Shown: positions 56,391-64,000 of the stretch, one piece after another
Layout of the letters: every line of letters starts with the position of its first letter
How positions within the stretch are numbered: position 1 is the stretch's first letter
Assembly: GCA_018417955.1 (NCBI GenBank)
Contig: JACTVC010000015.1
Coordinates: forward strand, 459,862-523,861
Length of the DNA stretch: 64,000 bases
Source of the DNA: Laccaria trichodermophora
Taxonomy: Eukaryota; Basidiomycota; Agaricomycetes; Agaricales; Hydnangiaceae
Reading direction: 5' to 3'
The notes under the pieces: model-generated
Seen by the model: only the letters and a program-made list of their open reading frames with translations
Database searches by the model: none
What the model was told of the DNA's origin: nothing
Made by a program: the position numbers and the translations under genes

Positions 56391-57539
56391 TTCACAGCAC
56401 GTGGTGGCGATTACATGGCCATACATGACCATACATAGAATTCAGGGATCGTCTGACCGCCTGGAGAGTCGGCTACTAGCCTTAGGGCTATTAGCCCTAA
56501 GGCTTGTTGTACTTGTTTGTGCAATCATTGATGGGCCATTGATGGGCCACGCCGAGAACGATCAAGAATTTGGCAAAGCCCGCGAGCCCATCAGACTCCG
56601 TTTAAACAACAACTTACATAGACTTTTTCATGGAACGACCAACATCTCGAATAATTTTCTGTGAGTAATAAAAACAAGAGAAGCTTTCAAATTCCAGACA
56701 ACTTTTGTGAAAGATACCCCAATTTTTCTGAAAATGATGTGGAGTGAGGGAATCAACACCACCAAACACTTTACCAAATAGAGTGTCAATGCTATAGCCT
56801 TATACGGTGACGGATTTCACGAAGAATAAACTTACATTATTCTAAGACAAATGTATACATAGTGAAAATTAGAAAGAAGAACTTGCAAAGTCAAGCTAAG
56901 CACTGGCTAAGCATCAACCAATTAGCACCAGTAACTACCACTTAAGCATGATGTGGCAGTGACATTTTTGTGTGTTTAATGCTCTAAATAAATTGTATAT
57001 ATGTGGAACTGAATGTTTGCAAGCGGTGTGATAAGTACAGAAGGGAAATGGAGAAGCGATACCAACGCAACGGACGCAACGGACGCATCACCTCGTCACA
57101 TTTAGTTGTGGTTGCACGTGAGAGCCTCAGCAGTGTTTTCCAAATGAGCCTCAAGGCTAAGAGCCCTGGGGCTTGTAGCCATGTCAGTGGGTGGTCCGAC
57201 ATTCTGAGAATTCACAAGCCTGGTACAGTGTACAGTGCTTTGCACTGCTGTCTGCACAATGGAATTTGGAAAATATGTTTGTACGTGTTGTACTGTGACT
57301 GCCACAAATCAGAGAGAAACAGACCTCTTCATCCAACAAGGCTTGAAATTTCTTGTGCTGAGACATGATGCCCACCATGCCAAATGATAATCTGCGCGCG
57401 CATCACATCTGATACCTATGGCACCATGAGAGTTGGGTGTGGAAGATTCAAAATTCCCTACATGGTTCTAGTGTGTGACAATCTGTGATGGATATACAGA
57501 ACCAAACAGAGTTTTCGGATTTTCGTTGTGCAGACGGCA
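56391..57539. other. No supported gene; contains a long perfect hairpin
   Basis: Short frames only. A 13-bp palindrome with a one-base centre (AGCCTTAGGGCTA, T, mirror) lies at 56478-56504. It could be the centre of an inverted-repeat element or a cruciform. No flanking duplication was identified. Confidence 0.4.
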
Positions 57540-58660
57540 ATGCAAAGCACTGTAAGACACCTCCTTGACACATGATACCTCCTTGACACAAATCAGTTTT
57601 CCATGTGCAAATCTTGCTATAAATTTACCAAATTTTGGATTTAGGCAGTTGTCCTATGTATCTAATCACTTGTATAATTTGAGATGATTTGGTACAGTAG
57701 GTGTCTCAGAATTGTGCAAATGAGGAGGAAAATGACCCAATTTGGGTTGATGCACAATCTTGCAGCTCAAGTTTTGTGCCAATGAAGCAACAGTTGGGTC
57801 CCAAGTTTTCACATTAGGTTATATCATATTCTATTGATCTGGCCATTTTTTATTTATAAAACTAGATGAAATGCATCCAGAACAGGTATTCAGATGTGAA
57901 TCCATGATAAAGTGCTTACATAATGTGTGTTCTTTGGTCAGCCTCAACATTTGGTTCCTTTGTTCTTAACTCTACCAACTTGCTCAGTATAATTAAAAAG
58001 CACTTTTTGAGGCTGTTTAAACTATCAAGCAGCACCCTACTGTGAAGCGTTCACTCTGAACTTCTCGCATAGCTGAAGCCAAGAGGGAAGGAGGAGGCAA
58101 GAATGGATGGATCTGGGATCAACACCCATGAGTGAGCAATGAGCAGTTACAAGATACTCAGCTGGCCCAACATGATTATGCATACTGTAGGAAGTACAGT
58201 TATACAAAGCACTACATGTAGTGCAAGAGGATGGCAAGACTGCTGACAAGGTGGTGGTTCAAGACAAAAGATCAATATATTATGTAAGATATCCAAATCT
58301 AGCTATATACCACTGTTTGACTATGGCCTCTGGGCATTCCCTTCCAATCCTATATCACACCTACCAATGTGTGCAGGGTATCTCAGGCATCGGAATGCAA
58401 GTTATCAAGCCATATAAGGTCATGTCACACTTGTGTCAAGGAGGTGTAAATGTGACAATTTGGCCTCCATCCTTCTTTCCTCTCGTTTGCAATATAATCT
58501 ATGGTTTCATATTGTTATTTTTTGGTACATGTGTTCCTCAGGGTATCTAGTTGTAGACTATGTAAAAAAAACTGCGAAATTTGATGTATTTGTGCCGCAA
58601 TATGGGTGTTTCATTTTTTTGTGTCAAGGAAGTGTCTTACACTGTATACGCTTGGCAATC
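57540..58660. repeat. Block bounded by inverted repeats and hosting a solo LTR
   Basis: GTAAGACACCTCCTTGACAC near 57,551 is mirrored by TGTCAAGGAAGTGTCTTAC near 58,621. GTGTCAAGGAGGTGT also occurs near 58,435. Flanking bases continue to match loosely (GGCAATGCAAAGC against GATTGCCAAGC). It resembles a non-autonomous inverted-repeat element of about 1.1 kb, later hit by the LTR at 58041-58359. Ends are not precisely defined. Confidence 0.4.
58041..58359. mobile_element. Solo LTR, 319 bp, target duplication CCTAC
   Basis: Begins TGTGAAGCG and ends ATATCACA, so it has TG...CA termini and a 5-bp TGTGA/TCACA inverted tip. CCTAC flanks both sides (58036-58040, 58360-58364). By eye only one base differs from the copy at 62638-62956 over 319 bp. 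No internal retrotransposon domain is attached. Confidence 0.92.
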
Positions 58661-58976
58661 ACATATATGCATTATATTGGATTATATTCCCTTGTATATT
58701 TGCTTGACTTATAGAACTTATGTTGTGATTTTAGACAGCTTGAAAGCCTACATAGACCAGAATTCACAAATCTTGCCATCTCCAAAGTCTGCTGTCTGAT
58801 CATCTCTGTCATACTTGCAGAGATGGCAAATTCCAAACTGTCTACAATGCTGAACTTGCTACAGAACGAATTTTTTTCTTCTTCTGTCCACATCCAGTGG
58901 CAGGGTATGACAGCTTCCGGTTTATTGTCTATGTGAACTAACATTGCCTAATGGAACTGACCTGAGATTGAGTGAG

Positions 58977-59097
58977 CAATGACGCCTGGGCTACTGAATG
59001 TTTGCAGAGGCGGTTGCTTAGGCAGAAGGAATAGCCAAAAGTCAGAAATCGGGCACGGCGCGCGCCTGATTCCAACACAATTCCACTTGAGGTATGG
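58977..59097 (-). repeat. Split direct repeat, copy B2 (outer)
   Basis: Starts CAATGACGCCTGGGCTACTG and ends near GGTATGG. It differs from B1 at about eight positions, all transitions visible at CpG-like sites (for example TCCAACACAATTCC against TCCGACGCGATTCC). Confidence 0.85.
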
Positions 59098-59491
59098 TAA
59101 TACATTGGGTAAGTATGTTACGTAGTATAAGGAAGTGGGTGGGTGGGTGATGAGAAGACAGCTGTAAAATACTGCGTAGACAAAGTAATATGTTATCACA
59201 AGAGCCTTCAATGATAAGTTAGATACATACCTGGCTGAAGGAGTGAGATGTTGAGACGAGAGCCTTGTGGAAAGGAGTCGTCTCATCTCACTCCTTAGCC
59301 ATGAGAGATGAATCTAAAAATAGTTGAGTGTTAATCCAAGTGTGGATGGATATAAGTCGAGCAGCGGCTCTGGTTGCTGAGCAGCGGCTCTTAGTCACGT
59401 GTCAGCGGACACGCCAACTGTGAATGTGTGCGTGCGAAACGAGCCCTGGTCGGCTTTCATTGGACTTGAGTAAACTCAGTTTAAACTCGAC

Positions 59492-59612
59492 CAATGACGC
59501 CTGGGCTACTGAATGTTTGCAGAGGCGGTTGCTTAGGCGGAAGGAATAGCCAAAAGTCAGAAATCGGGCACGGTGCACGCCTGATTCCGACGCGATTCCA
59601 CTCGAGGTATGG
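59492..59612 (-). repeat. Split direct repeat, copy B1 (inner)
   Basis: Same 121-bp sequence as 58977-59097, lying just past the recombinase gene's 3' side on the minus strand. The spacer between the two copies is the expected A2 segment. Confidence 0.85.
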
Positions 59613-59895
59613 CTATATTCCTATATAAAAGATAAAAATAAAAAGGTAAGTAAAAGAAAAAAGGGGTTTGGAGTATGATGAGGTCACGTAGTGGGTGATG
59701 TGAGGAGCAAGGGGAAGAGCGCAAAGAGAAAGAAAAAATGCAGGTCCATCTTGAGGGGAGAGGTCCGTATGTGAGGGGAGAGGTCTGTATGTGTGGATAG
59801 GTGTGGGTTGTAAATAGTCCGGGAAAAGTCTGTGTAAAAGATAAAATAAAATAAGTAAATCGGGGAAAAGTCTGTGAAAAAAGCAGTGACAGTGG

Positions 59896-60915
59896 TCACA
59901 ATTCCAAAGCGTGGATAAAAGAAGACTGCGTGCGGGCTGTTTGTCCAAACAGGAGTGCCTGGATGAGGACCGGGTTTTTTCTGATATAGATTTTGAAGGC
60001 ATCGGAAGCCCATCGACCGATGGCCTGGATAATAGAAGGGGGGACTCCATTCTCTGCAAGTGATGTGGCGCCCCCAGCTCGTAAAGATTGTCTGGCAGTG
60101 TCTGAATCGAAAAAACGATGTAAGCGTTTAATGAAAAAAGAGCGCGTAGATACAGCGCCTTTGCTTGTGAGCCAGAGGGGAGAGCTGAGGGGGAACTTGT
60201 CATCACGGGCACGGAGGTAAGCAGTGAAGAATTTGTGGGGGTCGAAGATACGGTGATTTTTTCGAATGATAATTTTGTTTCCTTCAAAAAATCTGTCGGC
60301 CTTATGGCCAGGCAGAAAAAATTGAAAGGATGTGTCGCAAAGCCAGACAGAGTTGCGTTTGGTGACTTTTCTTGGGTTGCGAAGTTCAGGATCATCTGGG
60401 TACGTCATTTCACCCAAGTGGAAAAGTGCGAAAAATCCGGTGAGTAGTTGTGCTATGAAAAGGCGATCGTTGTAATCAGTTGAGTCGCCCAGAGCATTTA
60501 CAATGGTTTCGAGGTCACCCAATGTTAGGGCACGTTTGCAAGAAGTGGGAATAGCGCGCTGGCACCTGCAACCCTGCAATGTACAGTGTACAAGAGTAGA
60601 GTTGCAGGCGGAGTGGACGTCAGGGAAGTAAGGTTCAAGCTGTTGACAGATACCTGATAGGTATGTGGAGACCGAGTTAGGTTTGATGTGATGGGACATG
60701 TAGACAGTGAATAGGCTTAAGGTTTCTGAGGTGGGATCTATGGGGAAATCATGCATCTTGACGAAATTCAGGTAAGAATTAAGGGCGGAGCCATAGTTCT
60801 TCCATGTTGAATTGTCTATGGCCTGTCCCAGAGCGATAGCTCGCTCTCGGAAAAGGCGTTCATGTGTCCAGGGTTGCCTAGCGGGTTGCCTGGAACGCAC
60901 AGAGGAAGAGATCAT
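59896..60915 (-). CDS. Tyrosine recombinase of the retrotransposon
   Basis: 339 residues, start ATG at 60915. It overlaps the stop of the RT/RNase H frame as ATGA, which suggests re-initiation after termination. The N-terminal SAM-like part has RAIALGQAIDNSTWKNYGSA. The catalytic part has LLTGFFALFHLGEMTYP, RQSLRAGGATSLAENG and IGRWASDAFKIYIRKNP with the tyrosine. This enzyme integrates circular cDNA by strand exchange. In related elements the segment before LGEL normally carries an arginine; here the residue is His (FHLGEM), so activity is doubtful. The HxxR position reads Q, which I recall as common in fungal members. Otherwise open end to end. Confidence 0.9.
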   Translation of the reverse strand: MISSSVRSRQPARQPWTHERLFRERAIALGQAIDNSTWKNYGSALNSYLNFVKMHDFPIDPTSETLSLFTVYMSHHIKPNSVSTYLSGICQQLEPYFPDVHSACNSTLVHCTLQGCRCQRAIPTSCKRALTLGDLETIVNALGDSTDYNDRLFIAQLLTGFFALFHLGEMTYPDDPELRNPRKVTKRNSVWLCDTSFQFFLPGHKADRFFEGNKIIIRKNHRIFDPHKFFTAYLRARDDKFPLSSPLWLTSKGAVSTRSFFIKRLHRFFDSDTARQSLRAGGATSLAENGVPPSIIQAIGRWASDAFKIYIRKNPVLIQALLFGQTARTQSSFIHALEL

Positions 60916-62360
60916 TTTTGGGGTGCCCCCAGTGGCAATTGAGGGGGTATGAATGATGATATAGTGATGTCAGGTATGTACTGGCGTGCGACTGAAAATT
61001 TTTCGCATGAGATTGCATCTGCGACATAATTTAATTCCCCTGGGATGTGTAACACTCTCAAATGGATCCCAGATGTAATAGAGATGTCAGAGGCATCGAT
61101 GAGAATGGGGTTATAGTGAGGTAGACATCTGAGAGTGTTGAAAATAGCAACGGTGTTGTCGTTATCAGTGTATATCAGGACCTTGGTGGATGAAGGGGCA
61201 TGGAGGACATTTACGACATGGTGAATGGCTGATAAGACACATAGAGCTTCGAAGTAGAAGATCTGTTCTTCTGTAGTACTGCCAGGCACAGGTGAATAGT
61301 AGCCGACGCATTTGTCAGGCAACCAGAAACCCATGCCTTCAAGGCAAGCGTCACAGTAAATGGTTATGTCTGCAGATGAGATGTCCCAGTGTATGTGATG
61401 GATTAAACGTACACCTTTGTCCAAAACAAGATGCCTTGCAGCCCATGTTAAATCTGTGTGGACGGCATTGTTGATCCTGATATATTTGTTTGGAGCACAT
61501 TTTCCAGAAATCTTCGCATAGAAGTTGTTAAGACAAGGTCTGAGTAGAGGGAAAACGTTAAAGCTCCAGTTAATCCACCCAGCGAGGCGTTGCCATTTGC
61601 GCAAGGTGAATTTGTGCTTTGAGCTAATGAATTCATGGATGGCTGAGATCAATTCACTCAGTGTGTCTGGTGGCATGGTCATGGATAAGGTGTTTGCGTC
61701 AACCTGAATACCTATGATGGTGAGAGAAGAACCATAGATTTGTTTGCTCTCTTTGTGTGGTAAGTTTATCTCGTCCCACAATTGTAAGAGTTTAACCTGA
61801 TTTTTTGGCATGAGCTTGTTGTATGGAGGGTAATAGGCAAGGTTGTTGGCATGATCTGGACCAAAAGAGTCATCTGAGTAGGTACCCAGGAGCTCTATGT
61901 TCCGTTGCTTCTTCACTATCCAAGAGACTAAGGACATAAAGGCTATCCAGTTGCATCCTGATCCACGGCCACCGAAAGCATTGTTTCTATCAACGTGAAG
62001 ATGCCCTGAAATGTGGTTTATCTGCTTTATTTGCCAGAAAGGGTGCACTGGGAGGAGTCTGTATGCTTCGGCAACATCAGATTTGTATAGAACACGTGGA
62101 GAATCAGGAGTTTGGTGGTGCATTGACAGGAGGAACTCGCCTAGATGTTGGAGGTTATCAAGGGGGTAACCAATAATGTCTTCTCTCGGAATCATGCTGT
62201 TGAGGGAATATTTCCCTGCACTCTGGTCAGTTACCATTCGCAGGTCAGTTGAATACGGTTTGGGAACAGCAAAGATGGGCATGCAGTACATGCCAGGGAG
62301 CAGTTGGTCCCCAAATGATTCAGAGAAACGGCCTTTGAAAATCTCATGATCCCACTGATT
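60912..62360 (-). CDS. Reverse transcriptase and RNase H part of pol
   Basis: The open frame follows the in-frame TGA at 62363-62361 and reads NQWDHEIFKGRFSESFGDQL, then LPGMYCMPIFAVPKP. RT motifs: RMVTDQSAGKYSLNSMIPRE, VLYKSDVAEAYRLLPVHP, GGRGSGCNWIAF, and the catalytic YSDD in TYSDDSFG. RNase H-like motifs: IYCDACLEGMGFW, YFEALCVLSAIHH, LIYTDNDNT and HIPGELNYVADAIS. It terminates at 60914-60912, overlapping the recombinase start. It is the polymerase that copies element RNA to DNA. The piece itself is intact for about 480 codons, but expression as full pol would need the TGA to be read through. Confidence 0.92.
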   Translation of the reverse strand, partial: NQWDHEIFKGRFSESFGDQLLPGMYCMPIFAVPKPYSTDLRMVTDQSAGKYSLNSMIPREDIIGYPLDNLQHLGEFLLSMHHQTPDSPRVLYKSDVAEAYRLLPVHPFWQIKQINHISGHLHVDRNNAFGGRGSGCNWIAFMSLVSWIVKKQRNIELLGTYSDDSFGPDHANNLAYYPPYNKLMPKNQVKLLQLWDEINLPHKESKQIYGSSLTIIGIQVDANTLSMTMPPDTLSELISAIHEFISSKHKFTLRKWQRLAGWINWSFNVFPLLRPCLNNFYAKISGKCAPNKYIRINNAVHTDLTWAARHLVLDKGVRLIHHIHWDISSADITIYCDACLEGMGFWLPDKCVGYYSPVPGSTTEEQIFYFEALCVLSAIHHVVNVLHAPSSTKVLIYTDNDNTVAIFNTLRCLPHYNPILIDASDISITSGIHLRVLHIPGELNYVADAISCEKFSVARQYIPDITISSFIPPQLPLGAPQK

Positions 62361-63085
62361 TCATAGAAATTCAGCTTCATCAGGGTTGTCAGGATCAGGT
62401 AGCGAGTAGTCTAGAGTATTGGGGTATTCTCTGATATGGGTATTGGCCCAAGGCCAGAAACCTTCACGGAGTCCGCGACACACAGACAAAACAAAAGGTT
62501 GGTTTGGGTGTGATTTGAGGAGTTCTTCAAAACGGTCTACAAAGATAGGAGTGACGATGTCAAAAAGGTGGGGGTTGTCATTGATTGTCTTTGCAACAAT
62601 CGGATTGGCAAGTTCAGATTCTGGGATGGTTGGTAGCTGTGAAGCGTTCACTCTGAACTTCTCGCATAGCTGAAGCCAAGAGGGAAGGAGGAGGCAAGAA
62701 TGGGTGGATCTGGGATCAACACCCATGAGTGAGCAATGAGCAGTTACAAGATACTCAGCTGGCCCAACATGATTATGCATACTGTAGGAAGTACAGTTAT
62801 ACAAAGCACTACATGTAGTGCAAGAGGATGGCAAGACTGCTGACAAGGTGGTGGTTCAAGACAAAAGATCAATATATTATGTAAGATATCCAAATCTAGC
62901 TATATACCACTGTTTGACTATGGCCTCTGGGCATTCCCTTCCAATCCTATATCACAGTAGCGGTGAAGCTGTTTCTGACCAATCAGCAGAAGATCGTGAA
63001 AAATGTTCACCATTGTCCCATATGTTGTATCTGAGGTACTTTGGACGAAGTTCATGCGTTAGAAACTTCTTTGACATCGCAAGAT
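62361..63085 (-). pseudogene. N-terminal part of pol, interrupted by a solo LTR and ending at a TGA
   Basis: Starts within KKFLTHELRPKYLRYNIWDN and HFSRSSADWSETASPL. The 319-bp LTR then interrupts, and the frame resumes PTIPESELANPIVAKTINDN, GLREGFWPWANTHIREYP and PDNPDEAEFL before TGA. Removing the LTR with one GTAGC copy restores a continuous frame (ASPLPTIPES), proving the insertion. The TGA occupies a place where relatives have a charged residue, so CGA to TGA is likely. Confidence 0.85.
62638..62956. mobile_element. Solo LTR, 319 bp, target duplication GTAGC, nested in the Ngaro-like element
   Basis: TG...CA ends as in the 58041 copy, flanked by GTAGC at 62633-62637 and 62957-62961. It is nearly identical to the other copy (one difference seen, GGATGG against GGGTGG), so both insertions or their source are recent. 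Confidence 0.93.
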
Positions 63086-64000
63086 TTTTCCCCATGACCC
63101 ATTTGTTTGCATCGTTTGCAAGCGTGTCTGAAACGACAATCGTCGGCGGAGTTCCTGCACCCATTGACAGAGTTGAACCAATTGCAAATTTCTGATTTCG
63201 AGTTTGTTTTTCCAGGTGACTGCTTTGGTCCAAGCCTAGTGTGTTCGGATTCAATCCCGTTGGGCATGACAATGGCTGAGAAAAATCTCGAGAATCTATG
63301 GGTGTCGGTGAGTAGAGCATTTTGGCCTCCACCGACCTTGTTCCGGATGGCAATGTCATAGAGGATGATTCGTCAATGTGCGGATATGACTTTGGCAGAG
63401 AAATGCCCTTCGATATATTCAGCGTATTCCCTAAGTTCTTGCTCTCTGTGGGGGAAAGCAAATTTAACCACTTTGATGGTGGCGTTCCAGGCGCTGGTCC
63501 ATTCGCCACTCGTTTGAACCTTTTTTGCAGGTTCGGATCTTCCGAGGGAGATCTCAGTGTGTCCCACACGTCCAACGTTCTCTTTAGGAGCTGAAATGTG
63601 GTGCAGTGAGGATAACACGGCGTCAAGGTTGACAGCTTGTCCTCGGATGATATTGTCCCACTCGGATGCAGGGAAACCGAGGGGTGCAGTTCGAGAAGTT
63701 TGGATCCACTGTTTAACGACTTTGAAGTCTCGAGCGAAGAGGTGAAGAATTCTTCGTGATTCCTCACAGTCTTTGTTACCGTTTCTTCTTGCTTCTTCTT
63801 CTCTGGTGTACCAGGGCATTTCAGACTTGAAAACTCTCTGTTTCTTGTTGGAGGATCCGTCAAAATCGATATCATTGTCAGAATCGTCTTGTGAAGACTG
63901 AAGCTTGGATCTCTTTGAGTCTCGACTGATTTGAGAGATGAGTTCGTCGATTTCGGCATCGCGGTCAGTGGGTCTAGAAGGCTGTGTTGAGTCTGGGCTT
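63052..64000 (-). pseudogene. Gag-like gene with zinc finger and an internal stop (5' end beyond window)
   Basis: Reads MPWYTREEEARRNGNKDCEE, WIQTSRTAPLGFPASEWDNI, EWTSAWNATIKVVKFAFPHR and SAKVISAH, then TGA at 63375-63373. The same frame continues RIILYDIAIRNKVGGGQ and ends in a cysteine-rich finger (ICNWFNSVNGC..SADDCRFRHACKRCKQMGH) and KEVSNA. Relatives read through the TGA position with a sense codon, so this is a nonsense mutation. The end overlaps the start of pol by a short stretch in another frame. Confidence 0.8.

Larger units (their letters stand above)
58977..64000 (-). mobile_element. Ngaro/DIRS-type tyrosine-recombinase retrotransposon (5' end beyond window)
   Basis: Minus-strand order: gag with a CCCH-like zinc finger, pol with RT and RNase H, a tyrosine recombinase, and then a 121-bp direct repeat in two copies (59492-59612 and 58977-59097) separated by about 390 bp. 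This B1-A2-B2 pattern after the recombinase is the split direct repeat of Ngaro elements. The A1 copy should lie beyond 64,000. The element is disabled by stop codons and by a solo LTR insertion in pol. Confidence 0.82.

Noticed and set aside
62952..63959. 335-codon minus-strand frame across the gag region
   Set aside because: Mostly the wrong frame of gag; only its last 40 codons correspond to the real pol start.
1..64000. Bacterial-type operon, CRISPR array, tRNA or rRNA genes
   Set aside because: No regularly spaced direct repeats of CRISPR type, no recognised tRNA B-box with cloverleaf, no rRNA; gene structure is clearly eukaryotic.

Overview
The window is nuclear DNA from a filamentous basidiomycete, most likely an Agaricomycete. 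The evidence is dense short introns (about 45-65 nt), 10-22 exons per enzyme gene, and families typical of that class: GMC oxidoreductases, fasciclin/GPI proteins, HNH proteins, Pcc1-like HMG-box factors, and RT/tyrosine-recombinase retrotransposons. No rRNA, tRNA, CRISPR array or bacterial operon was seen. Most genes had to be assembled by joining exons across frames, so exon junctions are my reading of splice signals and protein continuity, not transcript evidence.

Left part (1-46.9 kb) is gene territory. In order it holds: an edge fragment of a tandem-domain family; a secreted GMC oxidoreductase (-); a Zn2Cys6 regulator (-); a TauD-type dioxygenase (+) followed by its own decayed duplicate; an HNH-domain protein (+); a degenerate tandem-domain copy (+); a NAP-type histone chaperone (-); a two-domain fasciclin GPI protein (-); a 74-residue tail-anchored protein resembling TOM6 (+); a peroxisomal 2,4-dienoyl-CoA-reductase-like SDR ending in PKL (-); an HMG-box factor (-); a uridine phosphorylase (+, 10 exons); a single-exon F-box protein (-); a GH31 alpha-glucosidase (+, about 22 exons); and a large multidomain gene at 42.9-46.7 kb (-).

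The most unusual gene set is the tandem-domain family. Its unit is a domain of about 120 residues carrying motifs YYRLY, LGRI, PPHT..SLK, EG, PM.D and PMALVV, in an order that resembles a ubiquitin-like beta-grasp fold. In the 43-46.7 kb gene the unit occurs three times, each on its own exon. The first two exons are exactly 360 nt and bounded by phase-1 introns. They follow a separate N-terminal module and precede a WL..GEVL C-terminal module. Broken copies lie at the left edge, at 16.7-18 kb and at 42.4-42.8 kb, so the family is locally expanding and decaying.

Right part (47-64 kb) is a repeat island. It holds a TA-flanked MITE; a hAT-like MITE with an 8-bp target duplication; and an S53 (sedolisin) protease pseudogene hit by a nonsense codon, two frameshifts and two insertions (621 bp in an exon, 4.6 kb in an intron). 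It also holds two near-identical 319-bp solo LTRs with 5-bp target duplications and most of a Ngaro/DIRS-type tyrosine-recombinase retrotransposon (-) with split direct repeats. One solo LTR sits inside that element's pol gene.
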